A DNA stretch of 64,000 nt from Geodermatophilus dictyosporus (GTDB taxonomy: Bacteria > Actinomycetota > Actinomycetes > Mycobacteriales > Geodermatophilaceae): contig NZ_FOWQ01000001.1 of the NCBI RefSeq assembly GCF_900115505.1, forward strand, positions 124,001 through 188,000, read 5' to 3'. How positions within the stretch are numbered: position 1 is the first letter of the stretch; every line of letters starts with the position of its first letter. Position numbers and translations under genes: made by a program. The notes beneath the pieces are model-generated. The model did not search any database, was not told the origin of the DNA, and was given only the letters and a program-made list of their open reading frames with translations. Shown here piece after piece: positions 42,175 through 51,020 of this stretch.

Positions 42175-43308
42175 TCAGCGCAGTGCCGCGCCCATCCGCT
42201 CGACGACCCGCTCGAGCACCGGGGCCGGCGTGGCGAAGTTCAGCCGCACCGCGCCCCGGCCGGCCGCGCCGCAGCGCCCGCCGTCGACCACCGCGACCCC
42301 GGCCCGCGCCAGCAGCAGGTCGCCCGGCCGGTCGGCGTCGAGGCCCTCCAGCCAGGCCAGGTAGGTGCCCTCCGGCGGGGTGTACCGGACGCCGGGCAGG
42401 TGTGCGGCGACGAGGTCGGCGAGCAGCCGGCGGTGCCCGTCGAGGACGACGAGCAGCTCGTCGAGCCAGGCCCCGCCGTCGGTGTAGGCCGCGGTGTTGG
42501 CCACGGCTCCCAGCGTCGAGGCGCCGTGCTCGACGGGGTGGCCCACCTCCGCCCACAGCGCCGCGTCCGCCTCGTTGGTCAGCACCAGCTGCGCGCACTT
42601 GAGCCCGGGGAGGTCCCACGCCTTGGACGCCGAGGTCGCCGTGACCGCCTGCCGGGCGGGCACCTCGCCCAGCGACGCGTAGGGCACGTGCCGGTGCCCC
42701 GGGTACACCAGCGGCGCGTGGATCTCGTCGGCGAAGACCCGCCCGCCGTGCCGGTCGACCACCTCGGCGACGGCCAGCACCTCCGCCGGCTCCAGCACCC
42801 GGCCGACCGGGTTGTGCGGGTTGCACAGCACCAGCAGGTGCCCGCCCGCGAGGAAGGCGGCGTCGAGCGCGTCGAGGTCGTAGACGAACCGGTCGCCGTC
42901 GCGGGCCATCGGCACCTCGAGCACCTCGCGGCCCAGCGCCGGCGGCACCTCCAGGAACGGCATGTAGGCCGGCGTGGGCAGCACGACCGGCGAGCCGGGG
43001 CGGGAGAGGTGGGTGATCGCCGCGGACAGGCCGGCCAGCACGTCGGGCAGCGGCCGCACCCGCTCCGGCGGCACGTCCCAGCCGTGCCGCTCGCGCAGGA
43101 ACCCGGCGGTGGCCCGGGCCATGTCCCCGGCCAGCCAGTCGGGCAGGTAGCCGAGCAGGCCGCGGTCGACCGCCTCGTGCAGCGCCCGGGTCACCGCCGG
43201 TGCCGTGCCCAGGTCCGACTCGGCCACCCACGCGCCGAGCGCGCCGGGGTGGCGCGTCCACTTCAGCCCGCCGCGTGCCCGCAGTCGCTCGATGAGGTCG
43301 TCGGCCAC
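42175..43308 (-). CDS. PLP-dependent aminotransferase / C-S lyase (MalY/PatB-like)
   Basis: 377 residues, fold type I. VVLPTPAYMPFLEVPPALGR and LLVLCNPHNPVGRVLEPAEV with the Asn-Pro pair, VFADEIHAPLVYPGHRHVPY, and ATSASKAWDLPGLKCAQLVL with the PLP-binding Lys are the motifs of the MalY/PatB group, which cleave cystathionine or other C-S bonds. The N-terminus WTRHPGALGAWVAESDLGTA fits too. On the minus strand CAGGAT (43320-43315) is 6 nt before the GTG. It is divergent from the lipid kinase gene across 33 nt. Confidence 0.87.
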   Translation of the reverse strand: MADDLIERLRARGGLKWTRHPGALGAWVAESDLGTAPAVTRALHEAVDRGLLGYLPDWLAGDMARATAGFLRERHGWDVPPERVRPLPDVLAGLSAAITHLSRPGSPVVLPTPAYMPFLEVPPALGREVLEVPMARDGDRFVYDLDALDAAFLAGGHLLVLCNPHNPVGRVLEPAEVLAVAEVVDRHGGRVFADEIHAPLVYPGHRHVPYASLGEVPARQAVTATSASKAWDLPGLKCAQLVLTNEADAALWAEVGHPVEHGASTLGAVANTAAYTDGGAWLDELLVVLDGHRRLLADLVAAHLPGVRYTPPEGTYLAWLEGLDADRPGDLLLARAGVAVVDGGRCGAAGRGAVRLNFATPAPVLERVVERMGAALR

Positions 43309-43341
43309 GTGCCGATCCTGCCCGGCTGCGACGATCCGGGC

Positions 43342-44232
43342 ATGACGCTGCTCGTGGTGGTCAACCGGTCGGCCGGCACGGCGGACGACGAGGCGCTGGA
43401 CACCGCCCTCGACGTCCTCCGCGGCGGCACCGACGTCGAGGTGGCCGCCACCGCCGACGCCGGGGAGCTGGACCGGGTGCTGGCCGGTCTCGACGGCCGA
43501 CGGCCGGTGGTGGCCGGCGGCGACGGGTCGCTGCACGCCGCGGTCGCCGCGCTCGACCGCGCCGGTGCCCTCGACCGGCCCCTGGGGGTGCTGCCGCTGG
43601 GGACCGGCAACGACCTGGCGCGGGCGCTCGGACTGCCGCTGGACCCGGCCGAGGCCGCCGCGGTGGTGCTCGGCGGGGCGGCGCGGCCGCTGGACCTGCT
43701 GCGCGACGACGCCGGCGGCATCGTCGTCAACGCGGTGCACGCCGGGGTCGGCGCCGACGCGGGGGAGCGCGCCCACCGGCTCAAGGACACCCTCGGCGCG
43801 GTCGCCTACCCGCTCGGCGCCGCCGTCGCCGGCGTCACCACGCCGGGGTGGCGGCTGCGGGTGGAGGTCGACGGCGCGGCCGTGACCGACGGCGGCACCC
43901 CGGTGCTGATGGCCGGGGTGTGCAACGGGCCGACCATCGGCGGGGGCACCGCGCTGGCGCCCGACGCCCGCCCGGACGACGGCCTGGCCGACGTCGTCGT
44001 CGTCACCGCGACCGGCCCGGCGGCGCGGGCGGCGTTCGCCGCGGCGCTGGCCACCGGCCGGCACGCCGGGCGCGACGACGTCGTGGTCGTCCGCGGGCGG
44101 GAGGTGTCGCTGTCCGGCGAGCCCGTCGGGCTCGACGCCGACGGCGAGCTGCAGGACCCGGTGACCGCCCGCACCTGGCGCGTGCAGCCGGCCGCCTGGT
44201 CGGTGCTGGTGCCCTCAGCTCCCGGCCGGTGA
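43342..44232 (+). CDS. Diacylglycerol kinase-like lipid kinase
   Basis: 296 residues of the DagK/sphingosine-kinase family. TLLVVVNRSAGTADDEALDT at the start, PVVAGGDGSLHAAVAALDR carries GGDGS (the usual motif is GGDGT), and GVLPLGTGNDLARALGLPLD binds nucleotide. The second domain has NGPTIGGGTALAPDARPDDG and ends in the GEPVGLDADGE motif. It phosphorylates diacylglycerol or a related lipid. The stop lies 18 nt inside the converging LLM gene, so the two genes overlap tail to tail. Confidence 0.89.
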   Translation: MTLLVVVNRSAGTADDEALDTALDVLRGGTDVEVAATADAGELDRVLAGLDGRRPVVAGGDGSLHAAVAALDRAGALDRPLGVLPLGTGNDLARALGLPLDPAEAAAVVLGGAARPLDLLRDDAGGIVVNAVHAGVGADAGERAHRLKDTLGAVAYPLGAAVAGVTTPGWRLRVEVDGAAVTDGGTPVLMAGVCNGPTIGGGTALAPDARPDDGLADVVVVTATGPAARAAFAAALATGRHAGRDDVVVVRGREVSLSGEPVGLDADGELQDPVTARTWRVQPAAWSVLVPSAPGR

Positions 44233-45234
44233 CCAGCCCAGCAGCGGGCCCAGCCGGGTGGCGGTGTCGGTGAGGATCTGCTCGTGGTCGGCCTCGGCGA
44301 AGCTGAACGGCAGCGCGAACACGACCTCGGTGACCTCGCGGAAGCCCGCGTGCGCGTACAGCGCCTCGGCGACCTGCTCGGAGCTGCCGACCAGGTCGGG
44401 GGCGAACAGCAGCCGGCCCGGGCCCTGCGGGACGCCGACCCGCGGCGCGCGCGCCTCGGCGTAGGCCGCGTAGCGGGCCCGCTGGTCGGGCGTCGCGGTG
44501 TCGGTGGGCACGACGACCAGGCCCTGCGACACCCGCCCGGTGCCCCCGGCCGCCCGGTACGCGCGGACCTGCCCGGCCTGGATGTCGGCGAAGTCGGTGC
44601 TGCCACCCTCGGCGCGCACCACGCTGCTGGTCAGCAGGTTCATCCCCGCCTGCCCGGCCCACTCCGCCGAGCGGGTGCTGGCGGCGCCGTACCAGAGCCG
44701 CGCCCGCAGGCCGGGGGAGTGCGGCTGCACCCGGTCCGACCACTCCTCGACGACGCCCTCACGGCCGGAGAACGTCGCCGCGGGCTCGCCGGCGACCAGC
44801 CGCAGCAGCCGCTCGACGCGGGTGTGGGAGAGGTCCTCGGCGTCGGCGGTGTCGGGGTAGAGCGCGCCCTTGACGTCGTCCCAGTGCACCGGCGGGCCGA
44901 CGCTGACGCCGGGCTGCAGCCGGCCGCCGGAGAGGACGTCGACGGTGGCGAGGTCCTCGGCCAGCCGCAGCGGGTTCTCCCAGCCCAGCGGGGTGACCGC
45001 GGTGCCCAGCGCGATCCGCGACGTCCGCTGGGTGGCCGCGGCGAGGACGGCGACCGGCGAGGAGATGCCGTACTGCAGGTGCCGGTGCCGCAGCCACGCG
45101 CTGTCGAGACCGAGCCGCTCGCCGAGCTCGATGACGCGCAGCGTGGCCTCGTGGCCGGCGCGCGGGTCGGCCGGGTCGAACGTGCCGATGGTGAGGAAGC
45201 CGAGCTGCTCGAGCGGGGCGCCGGGGGCGGGCAC
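44215..45234 (-). CDS. LLM-class F420/FMN-dependent oxidoreductase
   Basis: 339 residues of the luciferase-like family: LGFLTIGTFDPADPRAGHEA, WLRHRHLQYGISSPVAVLAA and SRIALGTAVTPLGWENPLRL, then DVLSGGRLQPGVSVGPPVHW. It is a different subgroup from the one at 10821-11810. The substrate is unknown. On the minus strand CAGGAT (45247-45242) lies 7 nt before the GTG start, giving a leaderless transcript. Its 3' end overlaps the lipid kinase gene. Confidence 0.85.
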   Translation of the reverse strand: MPAPGAPLEQLGFLTIGTFDPADPRAGHEATLRVIELGERLGLDSAWLRHRHLQYGISSPVAVLAAATQRTSRIALGTAVTPLGWENPLRLAEDLATVDVLSGGRLQPGVSVGPPVHWDDVKGALYPDTADAEDLSHTRVERLLRLVAGEPAATFSGREGVVEEWSDRVQPHSPGLRARLWYGAASTRSAEWAGQAGMNLLTSSVVRAEGGSTDFADIQAGQVRAYRAAGGTGRVSQGLVVVPTDTATPDQRARYAAYAEARAPRVGVPQGPGRLLFAPDLVGSSEQVAEALYAHAGFREVTEVVFALPFSFAEADHEQILTDTATRLGPLLGWSPAGS

Positions 45235-45292
45235 GGGTGCGATCCTGCCCGCCCCCGGACCCACCGGCGCCGGCCCGGTTCCCGCAGGCCGG

Positions 45293-47026
45293 TCAGGGGA
45301 CGGGCGACACCCGGACGGCGAGCAGCGCGACGTCGTCGTCGGTGGACCCGGGCACGCCCGCGAGCAGCCGGTCGAGCAGGTCGTCGAGCGAGCCGGCGTC
45401 GTCCCCGGCGAGCGCCTCGGCGAGCCGGGCGATGCCGCTGTCGAGGTCGGTGCGGCGTCGCTCGACCAGCCCGTCGCTGTAGAGCAGCACGGTGCTGCCG
45501 GGCGCGAGCCGGGTGCTGTGGGTGGCGCGCGGGCGGGCGGGGTCCAGGCCGACCAGGAGGTCCGGGGTGGAGGCGAGCACCTCGACGGTGCCGTCGGGGG
45601 AGCGCAGCAGCGGTGGCGGGTGGCCGGCGTTGCTCCACGACAGCACGCGGCCGCCGTCGTCGCCGGGGTCGACCCGGGCCACCACGGCGGTGGCCAGCGC
45701 GCCGACCCGGAGCCCGGCCACCGCGGCGTCGAGGCGGTCGACGGCGTGGGCGGGCGGCTCCCCGGACTCGTAGGCGAAGCCGCGCAGCATCGACCGCAGC
45801 TGGCCCATGGTCGCCGCGGCGCGGACGTCGTGGCCGGTGACGTCCCCGATGACCAGCACGGTGGCGCCGGCGGAGTCCTCGAAGGCGTCCCACCAGTCGC
45901 CGCCCACCTGCGCGCCGGCGCTGCTGGGCAGGTAGCGGGCGGCCAGCTCCAGGCCGGGCGGGGCGGGCAGCTCGCCGAGCAGGGCCCGCTGCAGGGTGGT
46001 GGCGACCGACTCCTGCTCGGCCAGCAGCACCGCGCGGGCCACGGCCTGGGCGGTGTACCGGGCGAGGGCCAGCACGAGGCCCTCCTCGGTGGGGGTGAAC
46101 GCCCGTGGCGTGTCCCAGACCAGGCTGAGCGTGCCGGGGAGGTCGCCGGCCACCGGGAGGGGCAGGTGCGCCGAGGCCTCGAAGGGTGCCGGACCCCCGG
46201 CCGCCGACGCGGCCGCGGGGAACCGCGCCAGCGTGGTGGCGGCGTCGGGCAGGAGGACCGCCCGGCCGGTCGCCAGGGCCGCCGTCGGCGGGTGGTCGGT
46301 CCCGAGCGGCAGCGACGGCCACGCCGGGGTCTCGTCGCCCGGGCGGGCGGCGGGGGGCACCAGGTGCAGCCGCCGGGTGCGCGGGTCGACCAGCCCGAGG
46401 TAGCTCCGCACGGTGCCGAGGACCTCCGTGGCGGCGGCCGTGACGGCGGCGGCGACGTCGGGGAGCGTGACGGCGTCGGCCAGGGTCTCGGCGAACCGCA
46501 GCAGGAGGCGGTTCTGCTCACCGGCCTGCTCGGCGGCCCGGCGTGCCGCGTCGGCGTCCCGGGTGGCGGCGCGCAGCCGCAGCTCCGAGGCGGCGAGCCC
46601 GGCGATCTGGGTGAGCACCGCGATGTCGGTGTCGGTCCACTCGCGCGGCCGGCCGTCGATGGCGCAGACCGCCCCGACGACCTCGCCGTCGGGGCCGAGC
46701 AGGGGCACGCCGCAGTAGGCGATGACGCCGAGGTCGCCGACGGCGCCGTTGTCGGCCAGCACCTCCACCTGCCGGGCGTCGCCGACCACCAGCGGCTGCG
46801 CGCTCTGCCGCACGTACTGGCAGAAGGAGTGCGACAGCGGGGTGCGCCGGAGGACCTGCCACGGCAGCGGCAGGCCGACCGCGCCGGGGAAGACCTGCTC
46901 GTCGGGGCCGACCAGGCTCACCAGGGCGGTGGGGACGTCGAGCAGCGTGCGGACCAGCGCGACGAGCCGGTCGAAGTCGGCGTCGGCGACCGCCGGGTCG
47001 CCGGCCGAGCCGTCCGCGCTGGTCAC
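45293..47026 (-). CDS. GAF-GAF-PP2C (SpoIIE-type) serine phosphatase
   Basis: 577 residues: a first GAF domain about 12-170 (FDRLVALVRTLLDVPTALVS, SHSFCQYVRQSAQPLVVGDA, YCGVPLLGPDGEVVGAVCAI), a second less typical GAF about 190-335, and a PP2C phosphatase about 350-575 with GGDWWDAF, VIGDVTGHDVRAA and DDDVALLAVRV as metal sites. It is the second such phosphatase in the window; it should dephosphorylate STAS-type antagonists on an environmental cue. The GTG lies 6 nt behind a TACCGT box. It is divergent from an esterase gene. Confidence 0.9.
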   Translation of the reverse strand: MTSADGSAGDPAVADADFDRLVALVRTLLDVPTALVSLVGPDEQVFPGAVGLPLPWQVLRRTPLSHSFCQYVRQSAQPLVVGDARQVEVLADNGAVGDLGVIAYCGVPLLGPDGEVVGAVCAIDGRPREWTDTDIAVLTQIAGLAASELRLRAATRDADAARRAAEQAGEQNRLLLRFAETLADAVTLPDVAAAVTAAATEVLGTVRSYLGLVDPRTRRLHLVPPAARPGDETPAWPSLPLGTDHPPTAALATGRAVLLPDAATTLARFPAAASAAGGPAPFEASAHLPLPVAGDLPGTLSLVWDTPRAFTPTEEGLVLALARYTAQAVARAVLLAEQESVATTLQRALLGELPAPPGLELAARYLPSSAGAQVGGDWWDAFEDSAGATVLVIGDVTGHDVRAAATMGQLRSMLRGFAYESGEPPAHAVDRLDAAVAGLRVGALATAVVARVDPGDDGGRVLSWSNAGHPPPLLRSPDGTVEVLASTPDLLVGLDPARPRATHSTRLAPGSTVLLYSDGLVERRRTDLDSGIARLAEALAGDDAGSLDDLLDRLLAGVPGSTDDDVALLAVRVSPVP

Positions 47027-47032
47027 GGGCCC

Positions 47033-47038
47033 ACGGTA
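47033..47038 (-). promoter_or_regulatory. -10 box of the GAF-PP2C gene (TACCGT, leaderless)
   Basis: On the minus strand TACCGT ends 6 nt before the GTG start at 47026. The same hexamer and spacing are found before icmF. Confidence 0.5.
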
Positions 47039-47143
47039 GCCGGGGGTGGGACGACGGTCCGGTGCGGTGTCGCACGCCGCGGCCGCGACCGCGGCTGCGG
47101 CCCGGTGGCGCCGGGGACGGGTGCGCGCGGGGATCGCACCTCG

Positions 47144-47173
47144 TTGCCCTCGGGCGACGTGCGTCACTACGGT
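47144..47173 (+). promoter_or_regulatory. Promoter of the esterase gene
   Basis: TTGCCC (47144-47149), 18 nt, TACGGT (47168-47173) is a good housekeeping promoter. It gives a leader of about 30 nt with the Shine-Dalgarno GGGAGGA before the GTG at 47210. Confidence 0.55.
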
Positions 47174-47209
47174 GCGTCCTCGTCGTCCCGCTCTCCCCCG
47201 GGAGGAACC

Positions 47210-48322
47210 GTGACCACCACCTCCGACCGCAGGTCCACCCCGCTGCCCGGCCGGCTCGGGGACCCGTCCGCCGAGTACCGCACCGACGACCGCGCCGACC
47301 GGCGGCTGCGCGAGGCCCTCGCCCGCCTCGGCCTCGACGCCCAGGCCGCGCCGCCGCCGTTCGACCGGTCCGCGTCGCTGGAGGACAGGCTGGCGTTCGT
47401 CCGCGGCGCGCACGACGCCTTCGAGCAGCTGTACGCGGCCATCGCCGCGGACGAGCCCGGCCGCGACGACGTCACCCGGACCGCCCGCACCGTGACCGGG
47501 CGGGACGGCCACGGGATCGCCCTCCACGTCTTCCGCCCGGCGGGCACGGAGGGGACGGCGCTGCCCGGGCTGGTCTACCTCCACGGGGGCGGGATGACGA
47601 TCCTCGAGTACGACAACCGCATCCACACCCGCTGGTGCGAGGACCTCGCCGCCACCGGCCTGGTCGTCGTCACCGTCGACTTCCGCAACGCCGTCTCCAC
47701 CGCCGGCCACGCGCCGTTCCCGACCGGCCTGCACGACTGCGCCGACGCGCTCACCTGGATCGACGCCCACCGCGCCGACCTCGGCACGACCTCCCTGGTG
47801 CTGCAGGGGGAGTCCGGCGGGGCGAACCTCTGCCTGGCGTCCGCGCTGCTGGCCAAGCGCGAGGGTCGGCTGGACGCCATCGCCGGCGTCTACGCGATGG
47901 TCCCCTACATCTCCGGCGGCTACGGCTGGGACGAGGACGCCAAGCGCGCCGAGCTGCCCTCGCTGGTGGAGAACGAGGGCTGGTTCCTCAACACGCTCAT
48001 GATGGACGTGCTCGTCTCCACCTACGACCCCACCGACGAGCACCGCCGGAACCCGCTGGCGTGGCCGTACTTCGCCACCGTCGAGGACCTCACCGGGATG
48101 CCGCCGCACGTGGTCTCGGTCAACGAGCTCGACCCGCTGCGCGACGAGGGCATCGCCTACTACCGCAGGCTGCAGGCGGCCGGGGTGCGCGCCACGGGCC
48201 GGGTCAACCTCGGGCTCACCCACGGCGCCGACTCCATCTTCAAGACCGCGATCGGCGACGTGTACGACTCGACGGTCGCCGACATCTCCCGGTTCGCCAG
48301 GAGCGTGGCGCCGGCGTCCTGA
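47210..48322 (+). CDS. Alpha/beta hydrolase fold-3 esterase (HSL-type)
   Basis: 370 residues. The HGGG oxyanion motif is in LPGLVYLHGGGMTILEYDN, the nucleophile in LVLQGESGGANLCLASALLA, the acid in VVSVNELDPLRDEG, and the His in NLGLTHGADSIF, which makes it a member of the hormone-sensitive-lipase family. The N-terminal 70 residues are an extra helical cap. It probably hydrolyses short acyl or aryl esters. The family is often used in lipid or solvent degradation, but nothing here defines the substrate. Confidence 0.88.
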   Translation: MTTTSDRRSTPLPGRLGDPSAEYRTDDRADRRLREALARLGLDAQAAPPPFDRSASLEDRLAFVRGAHDAFEQLYAAIAADEPGRDDVTRTARTVTGRDGHGIALHVFRPAGTEGTALPGLVYLHGGGMTILEYDNRIHTRWCEDLAATGLVVVTVDFRNAVSTAGHAPFPTGLHDCADALTWIDAHRADLGTTSLVLQGESGGANLCLASALLAKREGRLDAIAGVYAMVPYISGGYGWDEDAKRAELPSLVENEGWFLNTLMMDVLVSTYDPTDEHRRNPLAWPYFATVEDLTGMPPHVVSVNELDPLRDEGIAYYRRLQAAGVRATGRVNLGLTHGADSIFKTAIGDVYDSTVADISRFARSVAPAS

Positions 48323-48334
48323 CCCCGGGCGGGG

Positions 48335-48925
48335 TCACCGCTGCCGCGGGACCCGGCCCAGCAGGTGGAACTCCGGGTTGGGCGGGATGGCGGCGAAGTG
48401 CGCCAGCCGGTTGGACAGCGCGAAGAAGGCGGTGATCGCGCCGACGTCCCACACGTCGTCCTCGGTCAGGCCGTGCGCCCGCAGCCGGTCGAGGTCCTCG
48501 GGGGTCACCGCGGCGGGGTCGGTGGACAGCCGGACGGCGACGTCGAGGATCGCGCGCTGCCGGTCGTCGAGGGGGGCCTTGCGCCAGTCGACGGCGACCA
48601 GGTCGGCCAGGTGCGGGTCGCGCGTGCGGATGCGGGCGATGGCGCCGTGCGCGACCACGCAGTAGGCGCAGTCGTTGGCCGCGCTGGTGGCGACGACGAC
48701 CAGCTCGCGCTCGCCGGTGGACAGGCCCGGGGTGTCCTTGTCCATGAGCGCGTCGTGCATGGTGAAGAAGGCGCGGGCCTCGTCGGGGCGCCAGGCCAGC
48801 GCGGCGAAGACGTTGGGCAGGAAGCCCGAGCGCTCCTGCACGTCGGCGTAGCGCTCGGCGAGGTCGGCGGGCAGGCCCACGGGGTCGACGACGGGGAACC
48901 GGCTGATCGGGGTGTCGGTGCTCAC
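48335..48925 (-). CDS. AhpD-like peroxidase-related enzyme (carboxymuconolactone decarboxylase fold)
   Basis: 196 residues. RSGFLPNVFAALAWRPDEAR, then LSTGERELVVVATSAANDCA and YCVVAHGAIARI with the C-x-x-C redox pair and the neighbouring His are the AhpD-type active site. GLTEDDVWDVGAITAFFALS follows. It should reduce peroxides or hold a proton relay. On the minus strand CAGGCT (48938-48933) lies 7 nt before the GTG start. Its stop is 12 nt from that of the esterase. Confidence 0.87.
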   Translation of the reverse strand: MSTDTPISRFPVVDPVGLPADLAERYADVQERSGFLPNVFAALAWRPDEARAFFTMHDALMDKDTPGLSTGERELVVVATSAANDCAYCVVAHGAIARIRTRDPHLADLVAVDWRKAPLDDRQRAILDVAVRLSTDPAAVTPEDLDRLRAHGLTEDDVWDVGAITAFFALSNRLAHFAAIPPNPEFHLLGRVPRQR

Positions 48926-49011
48926 GCCGGTCAGCCTGCCGCGCGCCGGCGCCGGGCGCTCCGGGGGCCGGCACCGCAGGACGATCCGTCGCCGCCGAGC
49001 GTCGGCGGCGG

Positions 49012-50601
49012 TCAGCCGGTGACGACGACGCGGTCGCGGCCCCCGCGCTTGGCCCGGTACAGCCGCGCGTCGGCGCGGCCGAGGAGCTGGGCGGCGGTGC
49101 GGTCGGCGACCTCGGCGGTGCTGGCGGCGCCGACGCTCACCGTCACCGGCAGCCCGCCGGTCAGCGGCGCCCACGGGTGCGCGGCGACCGCGGCGCGGAC
49201 GAGCTCCAGGTGGCGGGCCACCGCGCCGGCGTCCGGGCCGGGCAGCACCAGGACGAACTCCTCGCCGCCGAGCCGGGCGGCGTAGGAGCCTGCGCCGGGC
49301 GCGCCGGCCTGCTGGAGCAGCCCGGCGACGGCGCGCAGCACCTCGTCGCCGACGGCGTGCGAGCAGGTGTCGTTGACGGTCTTGAAGTGGTCGAGGTCGA
49401 GCAGCGCCACCCACACCAGCTCGGCGCCGGGCGCTTCGAGCAGGCGGGGCAGCTCCTCGTCGACGTACCGGCGGTTGTAGAGACCGGTCAGCGGGTCGCG
49501 CAGCGACAGCTCGCGCCAGCGGCGGCTCTGCCGGCGCGCCTCCGTCGTCTCGTACATCGCCTGCAGGGTGCGGGCGCGGGCGTCGCGCTGGGCCGACTGC
49601 AGCTCGGTGAGCTCGGCGACGTGGCGCTTGTGCTCGGCGAAGGCGGCGCGGAAGTCGCCGGCCGCGGCGTGCAGCTCGGCCTGCTCGGCGCGGGCGCGCA
49701 CGCGGATCGCGGTCAGCCCGTGCCGCCGGCAGCGGCGCACGCACTCGACCAGCGTGCGCCGCGCGGCGTCGACCGCACCGCGGCGGCGCTGCACCTCGGC
49801 GAGGGTGAGCAGGAAGTCGGCGCCCGCGTCGCCGTCCGCGGAGGCGCCGAGCACCTCGGGGGCCAGCCCGGGCAGCAGCGCGGCCTCGGCCTCGTCGAAC
49901 CGGCCCAGGCCCATGAGCGCGCGGGCGACGGTGTCGAGCCCGCCCACGTCGAGGGGGGTGCCGTGCGCGGCGGCCAGCGCCTGCATCCGGGTGCTGGCCG
50001 CCAGCGCGTCCTCGAACCGGCCGGCGAGCTGGTCGGTGTAGGCGCGGTTGTTGAGGATCCGCACCTGCCGGTCGACGTCGCCGAACTCCTCGGCCAGCCG
50101 GAGCACGGCGGCGTAGCGCTCGGGGGCGGCGTCGTCGCACGACAGTCCCAGGACGTCGGCCAGCCGGACGAGGTGGTCGACCCGCAGCGCCGGCGGGGCG
50201 TCGTCGGCCAGCAGGTCGACGGCGGACACGGCGTGCTCGAGCGCGCCGGAGAGGTCGCCGAGCTCCTGGAACACCGCGGTGAGCACGAAGGAGGCGCGGG
50301 CCAGCAGGTGCCGGGAGTGCGCCTCGGTGGCCCAGCGGTGCACGTCCTGGGCGATCCGGCCGGCCTCGTCGACCGCACCGCGGCGGCGCAGCAGGTCCGC
50401 GCGCACCAGCCGGGCGCGCTGCTCGAGGTCGGCGCGCCCGAGCGAGGCGGCGGTGGCGACCGCGGCCTCGGCGCGGGCGGCGGCCTCCGACGAGTCGAAG
50501 CGGGTCAGCGTCTCGAGCTCGTCGAGGGCGGCCACCAGCTGCGCGAGGACGCCCGGCCCCGGCTCGGGACCCACCTCCGGCCGGACGGCGAGACTGGTCA
50601 C
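49012..50601 (-). CDS. TPR-GGDEF diguanylate cyclase
   Basis: 529 residues. Residues about 20-345 form tandem TPR-like helix pairs (for example FGDVDRQVRILNNRAYTDQL, AGRFEDALAASTRMQALAAA, DFRAAFAEHKRHV), then a coiled-coil helix and a GGDEF domain about 365-525. The active site is intact (RLGGEEFVLVLPG), with the Mg/GTP-binding DLDHFKTVNDT. No RxxD inhibitory site lies five residues before GGEEF, so product inhibition is probably absent. It makes c-di-GMP; the TPR part should respond to a protein or peptide. The GTG is at 50601. Confidence 0.88.
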   Translation of the reverse strand: MTSLAVRPEVGPEPGPGVLAQLVAALDELETLTRFDSSEAAARAEAAVATAASLGRADLEQRARLVRADLLRRRGAVDEAGRIAQDVHRWATEAHSRHLLARASFVLTAVFQELGDLSGALEHAVSAVDLLADDAPPALRVDHLVRLADVLGLSCDDAAPERYAAVLRLAEEFGDVDRQVRILNNRAYTDQLAGRFEDALAASTRMQALAAAHGTPLDVGGLDTVARALMGLGRFDEAEAALLPGLAPEVLGASADGDAGADFLLTLAEVQRRRGAVDAARRTLVECVRRCRRHGLTAIRVRARAEQAELHAAAGDFRAAFAEHKRHVAELTELQSAQRDARARTLQAMYETTEARRQSRRWRELSLRDPLTGLYNRRYVDEELPRLLEAPGAELVWVALLDLDHFKTVNDTCSHAVGDEVLRAVAGLLQQAGAPGAGSYAARLGGEEFVLVLPGPDAGAVARHLELVRAAVAAHPWAPLTGGLPVTVSVGAASTAEVADRTAAQLLGRADARLYRAKRGGRDRVVVTG

Positions 50602-50680
50602 GCAGGGGTCTTCGGCGCCGGCCGGCCCGCCCCGCAGGGAGCCGGCGGGCCGACCACCCGGACGGGTAAGCGGACGGCGG

Positions 50681-50983
50681 TCAGCCGGCGCCGGGACCGC
50701 CGTCGTCGGCCGGGTGCCCGGTGAACGCCGCCCGCGCATCGGCGCGGGCCGCCTCGGCGGCGTGCGTGGGGTCCTCGCCGGAGTCCGACGCCGGCCCCAG
50801 GGCGCGGACCACCTCGTCGGCGTGGGCGTAGTCGGTCCCCGGCGGCACCGTCCGGAGGGCGCGCAGCACCTCGTCGGGAGCACCGTGCCGCTCGGCGGCG
50901 GCCAGCAGCGCGGCCTTGTCGGCGGGGTAGTCGACCTCGCCCAGGTGGGCGAGCACGTCCTGCGGGGGCACGGCGTGGGCCAC
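50681..50983 (-). CDS. DUF2795 domain protein
   Basis: 100 residues: LAHLGEVDYPADKAALLAAA, then RHGAPDEVLRALRTVPPGTD, YAHADEVVRAL is the DUF2795 helical domain, followed by an acidic/Ala-rich disordered tail. The GTG start has the Shine-Dalgarno GGAGGAG. DUF2795 proteins are small and common in actinobacteria, of unknown function. It stands between the GGDEF gene and the GAF-type activator on the same strand. Confidence 0.83.
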   Translation of the reverse strand: MAHAVPPQDVLAHLGEVDYPADKAALLAAAERHGAPDEVLRALRTVPPGTDYAHADEVVRALGPASDSGEDPTHAAEAARADARAAFTGHPADDGGPGAG

Positions 50984-51020
50984 GGGGTCTCCTCCGGCCG
51001 GGGTCGGGACGCCCCCGGGG

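Noticed and set aside
50660-50675. GGGTA-like element between the GGDEF and DUF2795 genes
   Set aside because: It lies on the plus strand while both neighbouring genes are on the minus strand, and no -35 is present.
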